From Liolophura sinensis (taxonomy: Eukaryota; Mollusca; Polyplacophora; Chitonida; Chitonidae): 64,000 bases of DNA. Below are positions 47,954 through 61,100 of the stretch, in pieces. Positions within the stretch are counted from its first letter, which is position 1; the number at the start of each line of letters is the position of its first letter. The notes under the pieces were generated by a model. It searched no databases and had not been told where the DNA came from. It saw only the letters and a list, made by a program, of their open reading frames with translations. The DNA lies in contig NC_088304.1 of NCBI RefSeq assembly GCF_032854445.1, positions 25,061,704 through 25,125,703 of the forward strand. Reading direction: 5' to 3'. The position numbers and the translations under genes were made by a program.

Positions 47954-50338
47954 CCATGCGAAATATTCATACAGGTCAGTCAAGAAGAGCTTTCTCCACA
48001 AAGATTTCTTCACCCTGTAGAACACTTGAAGACATCCTGTGGACAATGCTGTATCCAAGAGATGCTTGATAAAGTCCACAAGAAAAGATGGAGCTTAAAA
48101 TTACAGCTTTCATCAATATGTGCAATTTGTTTGAAAGAGGAGATATACACAAGCTTTTTGACAATGTGAATCTCGTTGTGAATGACACAAAAATGAACGG
48201 TCCTTGTTACATTTCTCATTATTTGAAAGTACATTGTTATCTCCCTTGTTGACGGCCTGAAGTTATGCGCATGTTCAGTTTTACACAATTCCTCAGCCTT
48301 TTCGCATATGAAAGAGCAACCTTCATTACAATTTATGGTCATTTATAATTTAATTTTGGAGACAAAACCACATTGATTGGATTGGCCAGTATCAGAGCTT
48401 CGGAAAAAGTTTAATTTATCAGTCTTCACAGAATAATGGCGTCAGACTATGCTTGAAAACATGCAAAAATGTTTAAGAATTAGAATAGCACAAATGTTCT
48501 GTGTAAATTATCACTAATGATACCTTGGTTTTCACGTTCATGACTGACCTGATTTGTATCCCTGTACATGTACTGTTTTCCAGCATGAAGCTTTTCATCC
48601 AACAGTAGGTCAAATTTGACAGGCCTTTCTCGTCCATTGACGAGTTAGCTGCGTTATTCTTCCGTTTTCATTTCATTTTGTCAGTTTTGGTTCGGTTTGC
48701 CGAGGCTATCTACAATTCATGTCTCACTCATTAACTTTTACATCATAAAGTCACATTTGTCGTCAACATACATCTTAAAGGAAAAGTAAAGGGCAAAAAG
48801 GAATGGAAGGGAAGGAATGAGAAAGCTTTAAGAGAAATGACGAAATACTGTATTCATATCCAAAAATAGATGAAGCTTATAGACGAGTCCTGAACCGGAT
48901 AAATGCTGTCAATCTACAGGTGCCCAATACTTAGACAGTTTCGTCAGTGAATGACAGTGCATTGCTTGTTGAAGGGCCATAACCCTCTAAATACCCGAGT
49001 ATGATCAAATCAGTTTGGTTCACATACTCAGACTGGGGTTCAGTTAACGTTGAGTGGGGAAAGTTTGACTTTGTGTCATACTTCGTGATGTGATCTTAAA
49101 ATGGTTTTCTACATTGAACTTTATACCTACATGTACCTGTGTGTAACGTAACGTCAGGACTTTGAATGAAGTAATTGTGACTTCGTTATTTTGTTACAGG
49201 ACCTTGTTACCACCGACTGGTGGATGAAATGTTATTTTGGTATTGTACGAAAGTGAAATTCTGTAGTTTCCTTCTCTTTTAAAGAAAATGGTGTGGGATG
49301 TTTGGAAACCGATTTACCTGTTCATACGTCAGTATCTTGCTCAAAAGGGGTTTTTATTGAATCAAAAATCAGGAAGACATGTGGGATACATGTACGTGAT
49401 TGTATCAGTTACATATATAGTTAAGACAACATGGTGATCTGATGGTGACAGAAGTTTCAGGGAACGTAGATTTTTTAATATTTCTGTCATAAGACTTCAT
49501 CTCAACCATTTTCTTAGAGTGGAAGAGAGATTCATCGATGTGGATAGCTTGTCCTGAAAGTCACTGTCGTTTTTCAGGACGTGTAAAATTCCCAATGTAG
49601 AGATAAAACTGAGATATCCGCGTCAAGGGACTTGGAATCCATGAAAGCCAGATTAGTGTATTGATTTACTGGTGTATCGGTTTGCTGGTGTATCGGTTTG
49701 CTGGTGTATCGGTTTGCTGGTGTATTGGTTTGCTGGTGTATCGGTTTGCTGGTGTATTGGTTTGCTGGTGTATCGGTTTGCTGGTGTATCGGTTTGCTGG
49801 TGTATTGGTTTACTGGTGTATCGGTTTGCTGGTGTATTGGTTCGCTGGTGTATCAGTTTGCTGGTGTATCGGTTTGCTGGTGTATTGGTTTACTGGTGTA
49901 TACAGGGTCAGTTGTTTAAGACTAACAAACAGCACTTGTTCATTACATGGCTGTTTTTTAGGACAGCAACAACAACAACTTGTATTCAAGTTAGCATCAT
50001 TTTGGTATCTCTCCATACACAAATGTTATAAAGAAAGTTTACCATTAGGCTTGGAACAAGTGTTGCTACCTCAAAACCTTGAAATACAAGTGGCTGTCGA
50101 TAAAACTAGCAGCTTGCTTTTGTTACAACGTATTACAACTTCTAAATTTATGCCACTTTTTATCTAACATAGCTACACTAAACAGTATGACGTAAGACAA
50201 AAGCAAGAAGTCCACTGTTTTCATGTCATAAATACAGAAAAGCATGAGTATTGATTGTATACTTGCATAAATTATGTAAAACATGTAATAATGTTCAAGT
50301 ACACATGTACTGTATTATGTACTGGTGCATTAAATAAA
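47954..50338 (+). other. Probable SMARCB1 3' UTR / downstream region
   Basis: I saw no canonical AATAAA before 50,333-50,338 (inside attaaataaatgg), so the 3' UTR may be about 2.4 kb. About 48,230-48,480 is a copy of dispersed repeat family E shared with 17,790-18,010. Whether an earlier non-canonical poly(A) site is used cannot be told. Confidence 0.4.
49663..49903. repeat. 16-bp minisatellite, about 15 units, in or near the SMARCB1 3' UTR
   Basis: Units of ctggtgtatcggtttg, with ttggtttg and ttggttta variants. As 16 is not a multiple of three, all three plus frames cycle through the same WCIGLLVYRFAGVSVC-like peptide and stay open, giving frames of up to 168 codons that are not genes. Confidence 0.9.
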
Positions 50339-50399
50339 TGGAAAAGATTTGTACATAAAAAGCTTATTTTCTTCCATGGTATTGTACAAGCATGTCTTC

Positions 50400-53383
50400 T
50401 ATCTGCAGAGATCTTGTGTTTGAAATTTGGTTAAGCGTAATGTTTTGTTCAGAAGGAAATGAGAAGTTAATAAGGCTCCCCACCATACTGAACACTGGAC
50501 TGCTGGTACTTGAGGGTGTAATCTGGAGGAAGGTGCTTAATTAGATTCTTATTCATGTATGTTTGCTGGATTTGATTGTTGTTGTTGTTTCATACCCGTA
50601 CTCCAAAATTTGTCACTTATATGCTGGCATCCAGTTTTCTGGGCGGAGGGAAAGGGAGTACTTGGGTTAAACCACTGCCCTTTGGCAAACTACTGAGGAA
50701 CCTTTTCTACGTGCGAAACAGCATTCCACACCATAACAGTGGAAGACTTAAATAAAATTTAAGACTGCAAACGATCCCATAAGGGCCATCAACCACTTCT
50801 TTTGAACAGGCTGGCTCTGTGAAAAGTGGGAGCAAAAGAATGTAAAAAGTCCCAGTCCATGGCTGGGATTGAACCGTCTCCTCATCGCTGGAGGAAACCA
50901 GAGCGCCTATGATTCTTATGCAAGTATGGTAGTTGCATAATATGTGTCTGGTAATGTAACTCTGTTCATGGTAAGGAATAGGCAACAAAAAAAAAAAAAA
51001 AAAAAAAAGTTCAGAACTCTTCACATAAACATGATGATAATTTATTGTTTTTGTGAAAGGAAAACATAACACGAAAAACAAAACTCAGGTGTGAAGTGAG
51101 AAACACGTAATAAATTATCCTGATCAACTGACAAATTATGTTTAGAACATCTGAATATGTGAAGACTGCTGATATACAGTAATACATGTTCATGAACGTC
51201 TTCCCATATGTTGCAAACACTTGAGTTTTTCTATGGTTTTGCCAAACACAAATTAACACTCATTACATAAGAAATTGCATTGCCTAGCCAATTTTTGTAC
51301 AGGAAACAACTTTTTTTATAGAATCAAAATTGTCTATTTTACATTTTTAAGATTTTTAAAGTTGGAATTAAGGCATTTTCACATCAGTTTTTTTTTTGTC
51401 TGCTTATTTGAACGATAACTAAAACTCAACTACATGTAAAGCTGACTGATTTAAATAGGATGAGCCATGGAATCTGCAATGAATCTTTTGAAAGCTGTAC
51501 TACATGCATTCTCCCATAAGAGTAACAGTCAAAGGAGGGTTGAAATGGTTAAAATGGGAGAACCAAAAGTTCTGAAGGGGCAAAACAATGGGGTACTGAC
51601 AGATTTTCCTCTCACAAAAGGTGGCACTACTGTAAATTTGGAATTGCACATCACCAGTCTTTTGTCGTATGATGCAGTTTCATCTGTGATGTATTGGGTC
51701 AACCCACTGCGGCGTTGTGTTACGACTCCGCAGTGGACTGTCCAGCATCACTGAAATGATGTAATACGTCCCGCTTTGGACTTCTGGCAGTAGAAATTAG
51801 TACATGTGCACTGAATGTCGAAAGGCTGACGTGGCAGAAAGATACCTACATAGGACTGTTTTCGGACTGGTCATCAAGCTTTGCAGTACTTGATACATGC
51901 ATATTTTCTATTTTTTTTAATCATTTACTCAAATTTTTTGCATGAAGAAGGGCAGGCAAATTGTTATTTTGGATACTGGAACTCAATTTCTGCATAAACA
52001 AACTTCTATTTCTCAGCGACTACAAATGCACTGGATAAGCTGGTATTCAACTTCATAATTTGCCTTTTCACAAAAACTTTTGTAGCACTCACTGAGGTAA
52101 GATAAGAAAGAAATCTAGTATTACTATGCTCGTAAGGATTTTTCCTGGAGGATTTTAATAAAACCAATATATCTAACTTCAAAATAAATTCAACTTTATA
52201 TAAAGCTCTATTTTACAATGTAAACTGGAGATCCAAATGATATTTGCGATCTTGGTAACAGCATTTTGTACATGTATATGAAACTATTACCAGTTGTAAA
52301 AATGATCTGAGCCAAAAGGTCATTTGTAGGATGACTTCATAATCAAAGTCAGTAAAACACATTCTTAATGACCATGTATTTCATTCCAGAAATCAATCGC
52401 CACTTAATTTTTAACGCTTCACACAAACACTGGATTAGAATTGATTTCAGCACTTGAGAGCCAATCAAAGCCTTGAGGATAAAAGCAATGTAACTGGCTG
52501 AGAACAATATGGCACATGTACATTTATAACCAAAAGAAAACAATACAGTTAAGTAGGCCTAATGCCCATCAAGGATCAATTCCACAAAGTTTCCACTGGA
52601 GCCAAAATATGCAAATACGATTTAAACATTTTCTGACCAAGAAGATAAAATCGGGAACACTTACTAACCTCACCTGTAAAATTTGAATTTTTGGGACCAT
52701 AAACTGCAAACTATATTGAGATTTTAAAGTTTTAACTTAAATCTAAAATTGTAACGTGAAATCGGCCCCTTAGACCTTGTTTGTACTCAAACAGAACACA
52801 TTAATTGCTATCTTTTGCCATTAAGATATATGTAAATCGATGGAATGAAGATGTTATCTCGTTACTTATGGTCTGGGGCTACAGCCCTGAGCTGACGAAC
52901 ATCACTGCTGGTTTTTTCTCCCTCGCAGAAGGCACAATTTGGGTGGAATGATATTGAATATGAGTGACTGTGCCATTTCACATCTGCTGTCTTGCCAACG
53001 ACATGATAGTGATTTGGCAGTGTTGTAGCAGCTCAGGGGGGCATAACAGTTATTTATTAACAAATGTGGAGTTATCTGCCCTGAAATGCTCAAGACTGAG
53101 AGAGAACAGTGTCTGGGTAAAACACTAATCACAACGTGGTATAGCCCATATCTATGGCCACCATTGCCCACTGACCTATCAACAAGCATAATGAAACCAT
53201 TCCTTCCAAGCAGTACATGCAAAGTAAAACCTCCATGTAGCTATTACCCAGCATACCAAAATACCAAAGCTTCTGGGCAGCTCGTACACATGTATACACG
53301 CGGAGACTGTTCTGTATCACAAGTTACGATTTCCGAATATCATCCACCGTTGTTAATTTTCCATATACCTACGATGTTCTCTT
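50400..53383. other. No firmly recognised gene
   Basis: A worn family A SINE (minus) is traceable at about 50,570-50,700. A B-box-like ctgggattgaaccgtc sits at about 50,861. A poly-A run lies at 50,989-51,008. The stretch 52,900-53,383 may be the 3' UTR of the candidate minus-strand gene whose last exon starts at 53,384. Confidence 0.35.
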
Positions 53384-55638
53384 TCACTGCACCATCTGTT
53401 TGCCACTGCCTCGTGCGAGTGATATGCCTGGACGGGTGTGGTGTTGAATTCCCTGTTCAGTTTCCTTTGCTGGTTTGTACACAGGGACCAGGTCATACAC
53501 AATACTGATGAAGGCCTTATAGCTCATCAGATATTCTACTTCCTCCAAATTACCAACAGCATTTTTCCATTCTTCATGAATTCCCTTTAAAATCAATCAG
53601 ACAAGTTAAATACAGGGTGATCCATTTTTGTAACATTAGCTGTGGCATTCAAATAAAATTAATATAATTAAATATGTATACAGCAGTATAGAAAAAGTCC
53701 TACAGAATCGCCTGAAAGTTCAAAACAGGTGAGTCTAATTAACAGTACACGAAGATAAATATGGTAAATCATACATGTACCTGCAGTCCTATATCACTGG
53801 AAGAGGTGAGTGAAGAAAGAGTTATCTTTCCATAGCTTCCAACTTTTTGGCTATTACATGTATCTCCACAAGCTGGTTTCATGCGTGTGGAACAAAACAG
53901 AAAAGAAAAAAACTCTTTGCACGCCGGCCTATACCAATGCCGGTGAAATTTTAACAAACTCTATTTCTTAATTACTGGTTACTGTTTTTACAGGTGATAT
54001 ACACTTTTTGCAATACAGCCAAATGCATACACACAATCAAAAGATAACTTCTTGTAACTGCTACAGTAAGTGAATGGACAGGTAATCTCAAACTGCTCTG
54101 ACAGAAACGACTCTGGAATCTGCAATTATTCAAGTTTTTAAAGTTTAACAGAAATGAGCTCTGAATTCTAGAAGTTGCAAAACAATCCAGTTTATACGTG
54201 TAGATGACCCCCATAGCTTTCAAGCAAAATATATTTTAAGAAAAAAAAAAAACTGAGAGAGACGTTTACATAAAAAAGTGCTCAGCTCCAAAACAGAAAT
54301 AATGATAATACTTCTACATTTTAGACGGGCACACATATTATTTTATGAGGTCTACAAAATCTGCACCTTAATCAAATCTATACAGCTTATCCAATCCGTA
54401 TGTATGTGTATATAAGATTCAGATGGGGCCTAAGCCGCTATGCTAACCACTATTTAACATATCAGAAGTTGATTTCACAAAGACAGTTTTGACTTTTAAG
54501 TCAAAAATTTAAAATAGGATATTAGAGCTTATTTTCGAGCCCTGCAAATTAAAATTTCGAGCATCTCATCAGCATTATCTTAAGACAAATGTGTCACAAT
54601 TTTATCTTCCATTATCGAAAACTAAACATTCTGAAAATGTTTGAAGTTTTGACCGAAGTCGGACGTGTCTTTGTGGAATTAACCCCTGGGTCTGCTTGCA
54701 TGAAGTCCTCTTAACTACCATGGCGATCAAGCACGGTAGGAATTATCTCGCCATGGCAGTCAGGGAACGATTCCACGCAGCCATTTTTGACTCTTCTACT
54801 AGTCAAACCTTGAAATATGATATTCTTAGTCTTGGACCAGTTAATTTCTTGACCACTTCATGAATGTTATCTTAAGACAAATATGTCTAAATTCCAGCTT
54901 CTTCCAGCTAGTAATTTTTATCAAAAAGTAAAAATTGCTAGAGATTTTTTCAATTTTGACTCGAGTCAGGAATGGCTTTATGGAAATGGCTCCCTTTACA
55001 CTAAGAGTGCTTTGTGTAAGTTGGCCGTGCTAGCCTGTTAAGCCCTCCCCCTCCAGCCCCCCCCCCCCCACCCCACCCCCCCCAACCAGTGACTGCAATG
55101 TTTAGGTAAGCTTACGCGCAACATGTTTTTAAGCATTCAAAGATATGTCAAGTATTCTTGCTTTGCAACAGTACCAGTACTACCACTGTTGTGGCATCCT
55201 AGTGATGAAACACCCAGTGAAAAAGCATGCACAAATTCTTCACTGGCAGCATCTTTGTTCCCAAACAGTGGAGACATCCAACAGATGGATTGTTGGCAAA
55301 TTATTCCTGCTCTAACAATTGTAAGATTCCTGAATTACGGCATCAGAAGTTCACAACGACCTGAGACCTATTTCAATTTGCTACACGACATGTATGTATG
55401 TATGTATGTGTGTATGTATGTATGTATGTTTGTATTTATGACAAGAGCTCAGAGGCATCAGTCTCTATGTATGTATGTATGTATTTATGACAAGAGCTCA
55501 GAGGCGATTCTGATATTGAAGAGAATGTTGACATTTTCCCATAAAACAAGCAGTCTATTTTGAAGCAATGTACCTGTACCAGCATTAGCTGGTGACTCAT
55601 CATTGTACCAAGGTGACAAATTTTACAGAGCACTATTT
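53384..55638 (-). CDS. Candidate exons of an unrecognised minus-strand gene
   Basis: Four possible exons, read on the minus strand, join in phase: 55574-55638 (acceptor ttctgacag; ILCKICHLGT-like peptide), 54005-54119 (acceptor taattgcag; IPESFLSEQFEITCPFTYC then SSYKKLSFDC), 53781-53872 (acceptor gaaaccag; CGDTCNSQKVGSYGKITLSS) and 53384-53584 (acceptor gattttaaag; GIHEEWKNAVGNLEEVEYL, MSYKAFISIVYDLVPVYKP, then a stop at 53,384). The last exon is the most convincing: 66 residues of ordinary protein composition behind a good acceptor. Donors of the others (gtacat, gtgtat) are poor. I do not recognise the protein and propose no function. It could be a real gene downstream of UBE2G1 on the same strand, or chance frames. 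Confidence 0.25.
55385..55485. repeat. (ATGT)n microsatellite, partly duplicated
   Basis: tatgtatgtatgtatgtgtg-type tract at 55,388-55,435. A second short (tatg)n and the flanking phrase atttatgacaagagctcaga both recur about 50 bp further on, so a ~55-bp tandem duplication is present. Confidence 0.85.
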
Positions 55639-55904
55639 CTGTCAGAAGCTTAAAGGGAATTGGCTTTTAAATTTCTCAATGCTTAGGATAAACACTTTCC
55701 CATGCCTACGGCAGTTTTTTGCATTCCTGGGGATACAGTAAGATACAGTAAATGCAAGACACACACACAGAGATATATATGTAAATACTGACGAACCTAT
55801 TTACATAAACATACAGGAGGAGACGTTTTTACACTGGACAGTCAATCAGGTTCGACGACAGCAATCGTAAAATGATGAGTGATTCTCCCGATGAGGATGT
55901 GTTT

Positions 55905-56150
55905 GCTGTTACTGAATCCATACCCGATCATTCGTCCCATGAATATACCCACAAGGTGCGAGAGCATCACGTCACCACCACTCTGACGTCCTACTGTAGA
56001 TGGTTTCACTTTCATTTTCTCTACCATAGCAGATGCATTTGCTGTTCCTGAACCTGATCATCCATCCCAAGAATATACACACAAAAGTTGCAAGAACGTG
56101 ACGAAGACTCAGACGTACTACTGGAGTTTGGTTTTACTTTCAGTTTCAGC
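55905..56150. repeat. Imperfect ~125-bp tandem duplication
   Basis: On the minus strand two adjacent segments share, in order, tgaaagt(g)aaacca, agta(g)gacgtc-like, gacgtgatgctctcgca / cacgttcttgca, gggtatattcatgggacg / gtgtatattcttgggatgg and aacagcaaacaca / aacagcaaatgca. They differ by roughly a quarter of positions. Meaning unknown. Confidence 0.55.
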
Positions 56151-56593
56151 TTTACATTCACTTTCGCAGATGAGGTACACTTTGTTGTGGATGATCCTTG
56201 TTTATATAACATTTATACACAGGTGAGGATGGACTCGCACACTGTTTGTTAAGTCTGTGTGACACGATGACAAGGATTGACGGGTGAGCTGAAGGCTGTC
56301 CACCATCATCATCATCATCACCCATGTCCATTTCATATAAAAATACCCAGACTTCCAGCACTGGTTGATGACACTCTAAAACAAACCAAAATTCAGTCCA
56401 CTCAGCCTTGCACACAGGACCAAATTAAAAGATAAGTTGTCAAAAATTTCACCAGCTAACGTTAAAAGTTAAAGCGTCAAAAGTTTAACTGACATGTACA
56501 TGTTAAAAGATAGGATATGAAATGTTTGAGACACCAGCCAAATTTATAATATTGGATGTCAAAAATGTGAGAGACAGACATATCAGAAGTCAA

Positions 56594-56728
56594 TGATTTA
56601 TTTGATTGGTGTTTTACGCCATACTCAAGAATACTTCACTTATACGACATCGGCCAGCATTATGGTAGGAGGAAACTGGGCAGAGCCCTGTGGAAACCCA
56701 TGACCATCCACAGGTTGCTGCCAGACCC
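56594..56728 (-). mobile_element. SINE family A 3' part, reverse, downstream of UBE2G1
   Basis: The plus strand reads tttatttgattggtgtttta, actcaagaatacttcactta, ggccagcattatggtaggag, gaccatccacaggttgctgc. It is oriented with UBE2G1, and its tail contains AATAAA on the minus strand at 56,602-56,597. Confidence 0.75.
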
Positions 56729-56734
56729 AGAAGT

Positions 56735-58041
56735 CATTGAGATACACTGTATCACACAGATCTCACCGTACTAAACAATCCACTGTATCACACAGATCTC
56801 ACTGTACTAAACCAATCCACTGTATCACACAGATCTCACCACACTAAACAATCCACTGTATCACACAGATCTCACCACACTAAACAATCCACTGTATCAC
56901 ACAGATCTCACTGTACTAAACAATCCACTGTATCACACAGATCTCACCACACTAAACAATCCACTGTATCACACAGATCTCACCGTACTAAACAATCCAC
57001 TGTATCACACAGGTCTCACCACACTAAACAATCCACTGTATCACACAGATCTCACCGTACTAAACAATCCACTGTATCACACAGATCTCACCATACTAAA
57101 CAATCCACTGTATCACACAGATCTCACCGTACTAAACAATCTGCTGTATCACACAGATCTCACCACACTAAACAATCCACTGTATCACAGATCTCACCAC
57201 ACTAAACAATCCACTGTATCACACAGATCTCACCGTACTAAACAATCCACTGTATCACACAGATCTCACCGTACTAAACAGTCCACTGTATCACACAGAT
57301 CTCACTGTACTAAACAATCCACTGTATCACACAGATCTCACCGTACTAAACAATCCACTGTATCACACAGATCTCACCACACTAAACAATCCACTGTATC
57401 ACACAGATCTCACCATACTAAACAATCCACTGTATCACACAGATCTCACTGTACTAAACAATCCACTGTATCACACAGATCTCACTGTACTAAACAATCC
57501 ACTGTATCACACAGATCTCACTGTACTAAACAATCCACTGTATCACACAGATCTCACTGTACTAAACAATCCACTGTATCACACAGATCTCACCACACTA
57601 AACAATCCACTGTATCACACAGATCTCACCGTACTAAACAATCCACTGTATCACACAGATCTCACCGTACTAAACAATCCACTGTATCACACAGATCTGA
57701 CTGTACTAAACAATCCACTGTATCACACAGATCTCACCGTACTAAACAATCCACTGTATCACACAGATCTCACCACACTAAACAATCCACTGTATCACAC
57801 AGATCTCACCATACTAAACAATCCACTGTATCACACAGATCTCACCGTACTAAACAATCCACTGTATCACACAGATCTCACTGTACTAAACAATCCACTG
57901 TATCACACAGATCTCACTGTCCTAAACAATCCACTGTATCACACAGATCTCACCGTACTAAACAATCCACTGTATCACACAGATCTCACTGTCCTAAACA
58001 ATCCACTGTATCACACAGATCTCACCGTACTAAACAATCCA
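56735..58041. repeat. 36-bp minisatellite, 36 units, just downstream of the UBE2G1 stop
   Basis: Units of ccactgtatcacacagatct + caccgtactaaacaat, almost identical apart from one four-base spot. By my count 13 units read ccgt, 11 ctgt, 9 ccac and 3 ccat there. All but one keep agatct. The array ends about 80 bp from the UBE2G1 stop codon and may be transcribed as 3' UTR. Confidence 0.95.
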
Positions 58042-58119
58042 CACACTTACACTATTACCACTGTCTGGCTATCAGTGCTCACCTTTTGCATATAGGTTAA
58101 TAATTCCTGAACACGAAGA

Positions 58120-58194
58120 TCAACACTCCTGACTTTTTCGCACACACTGAGTAACTCGTCTCTTGAATTCTTCTGGATGTTCTCGCCACATTTT
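58120..58194 (-). CDS. UBE2G1: UBE2G1 last coding exon
   Basis: Acceptor ttttgtag on the minus strand. KMWREHPEEFKRRVTQCV then RKSQEC and TGA at 58,122-58,120. Four residues shorter at the end than the human protein as I recall it. The UTR side contains a further donor-like AAAAG/GTGAGC at about 58,085. Confidence 0.93.
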   Translation of the reverse strand, partial: KMWREHPEEFKRRVTQCVRKSQEC

Positions 58195-61100
58195 CTACAA
58201 AACAAAAAAAAAACAAAACAAAAACTTAGCTTCACTACCATGCAGATAGATTGTGTGGAGGTACCAAGTGCACTTAGCTAAGAGCTACTTAACGCTAAGT
58301 AAGCTTCCGGACACTAGGTACAAATCTTTGCGAAGATTTATTCCTTATTTATTAAAATTATTTGTTCAGCTGATTACTGTTTAATGCCATACTCAAAAAT
58401 GTTTCACTGGTAAGATGGTTTGATATTTGGAGAAAACCTGGGATAACCCACAGACCTCTGGCAAGTTACTGATGAACTTTCCACTTGTTCCACGTATGCC
58501 ATACTGGTGACAAAGAAGTTGTCTCCCAACTATGGCTAATGGCCCTACAAGTGTGTTGTCTAACAAGCCCTTCTTGTCTAAAAGGCCCATATGAACAGTG
58601 AGAGCAGTTGAATGTACCAAGTGAGTGCTTGGGATTTAACGTCGTACTTAACAATTTTTCAGCCATATGACGATGAAGGAATCCTTAAGAATGCATGTAA
58701 TGTGCCTCCTTGTCGCGGGACATATTTCCACCGCTCTTTTATCTGGTGCTGCTCCACTGAGACGGCTTACCGAAAGCAAGTAAGCCACCCCAAACAAGCC
58801 ATACTGATATGGGTCAGTTGCACTATCCCCTTCACGCTGAACGCCAAGCGAGGAAGGTGCATTTTCCTCTTTTAAAGGTGTGAATCGACCTAGGATTGAC
58901 CCTGGATCTACCACTCCTGAAGCGGACACTCTACCAACTGTGCTAGCGATAAGTAATGAAAATAATCATACAGTATCATAACACAGATATGACAGATACA
59001 CGGTGAATCACCTAAAATTTCATCCCCTCAAAAAGTGTGTTTTTATGGGCAAAATTATGTCATAAAATATTACCTCGGGTGATGAAACTTACATTTTTCC
59101 AGCACAATATCACTCTACCTTCCGAACAAACCCCAGAACAAAATTTCTAAGAAAAACAGAATCAGAATCAGGAAAAAAGTGCTATGTAAGTCACAGGCCA
59201 AATTTGGGGTCATTTATTCTACACGTAAGCCTCATTTCTCTGTATACTCACTGCTGCATCTACATTGGCTGGTGACTCATCATTGGGGTCAGCTAACATT
59301 GATATCACACTAACAAGTATTGTCTCTACAGTATGTACTGGTAGCCAGCGCTCAGAGGCCTTCTCGTAACCAAACTTGTCATCCCCGGGCTCGTGTAGGA
59401 TTGATATACACACATTGCCGTCTTTGTCAACTGAAACCACAACAACAACACAGCGACACATGAAACACAAACTAAACAATGTCAATTCATGGCTACTCTG
59501 TGCCAATCTTCAACATTCTCCTTGGTCCTATCAAGACACTCACTAAGGTGTAAAACAAAGCGAATTTAACCCAGGCAAGACTGGCCCCTGAGTAAGATTT
59601 TACTGTGAAAAATGTTTCAGTTTCAGGTAAATAAAACTGGAGAAGTAATCAGAGTACATGTATGTCTTAACCACAAATTTGAGAGTTAAGTACCAGAACC
59701 CTGTAGTACATAAAACACTAGAAATCAGCATTTTGCTGATTCAGCTCCATGTTATTTATGACCTCCTGCTCATTGCACAGAACCCAGATGCTATGCTCAA
59801 AACTAGGAATACACTCAGAATTAAATTTAATACCAAATCTTAAAACAGGTGCCGGACATTTTTGATAATGTACCCTTGGAGAAAGCGGTAAGAGTGGTAA
59901 GTATGATCCCGTAACTTAATATTAAATCAAGGTTATTTGTGTGAAGTATCCCTGGTCCAATATTAAATAAGACAGATGATATGGAAGTCACCACATCTTC
60001 CAAAGGGGCGTTTCCATAAATGATAGGCACCAACTGGTGACTGATAAACTCATGTGGGACAGTCATTCAAAAAGGTCAATATATTATTTTAACATACAGG
60101 TGTATTTATATATATATTCAATACTCACTGTTTGGGTGCCAGATATCTGATATAAACACCATTTTTGGAGGTCGATGAGGATACTCTTTGGGAAATATCA
60201 GATGCGCTTTAAATACTCCCCCCTCACTGTGAATGAAGCCAGAAAAACAAGGGAGATGACAACAAGAGTTCATCAAGTATATTAACAAGTCAATATGTGC
60301 CATTAATGACAAGTACACAGGCACTAATGACAAGGACACATGCACTAATAATGAGTACACTCACACTAACAAACAGACCAAATTTTTACTTGGACATCAT
60401 TATTACTTAATTGTTCAAGTGAACAAGACTTACAAGTAGGTATTCCCAGGCCCTGTGACCAGTACATAGGCATTCCTATCCGTCACATGTACACGTGAAC
60501 ATCACTTACAAGCAGGTATACCCATGCCCAGTGCCCAGTACATAGGCATTACTGTCAGTCACATGTACAAGTGAACACTTACAAGCAGGTATCCCCATGC
60601 CTTATGTCCAGTACATGTACACAGGCATTACTATCAGTCACATGTATAAGTGAACATCACTTACAAGCAAGTATCCCCAGGCCCTATGCCCAGTACACAA
60701 ACATTGCTATCAGCCACATGTACAAGTGAACATCACTTACAAGCAAGTATCCCCAGGCCCTATGCCCAGTACACAAACATTGCTATCAGCCACATGTACA
60801 AGTGAACATCACTTACAAGCAAGTATCCCACGGCCTATGCCCAGAACATAGACATTACTATCAGTCACATGTACAAGTGAACATCACTTACAAGCAGGTA
60901 TCCCCAGGCCCTACACCCAGAACATAGACATTGCTATCAGTCACATTTACAAGTGAAAACCACTAACAAGCAGGTATCCCCCATGCCCTTTGCCCAGTAC
61001 ACAAACATTACTATCAGTCACATGTACAAGTGAACATCACTCACAAGCAAGTATTCCCAGGCCCTATGTACATCCAGTACATAGACATTGCTATCAGTCA

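Noticed and set aside
49661-50167. 168-codon WCIGLLVYRFAG repeat frame
   Set aside because: A 16-bp satellite read in cycling frames; all three frames give the same peptide, typical of a non-coding array.
53086-53508. 140-codon plus frame
   Set aside because: Overlaps the better-supported minus-strand terminal exon at 53,384-53,584; composition is unremarkable.
56735-58041. CRISPR-like regular repeats
   Set aside because: Units are directly adjacent, with no unique spacers, in a eukaryotic gene region. The same holds for the other arrays.
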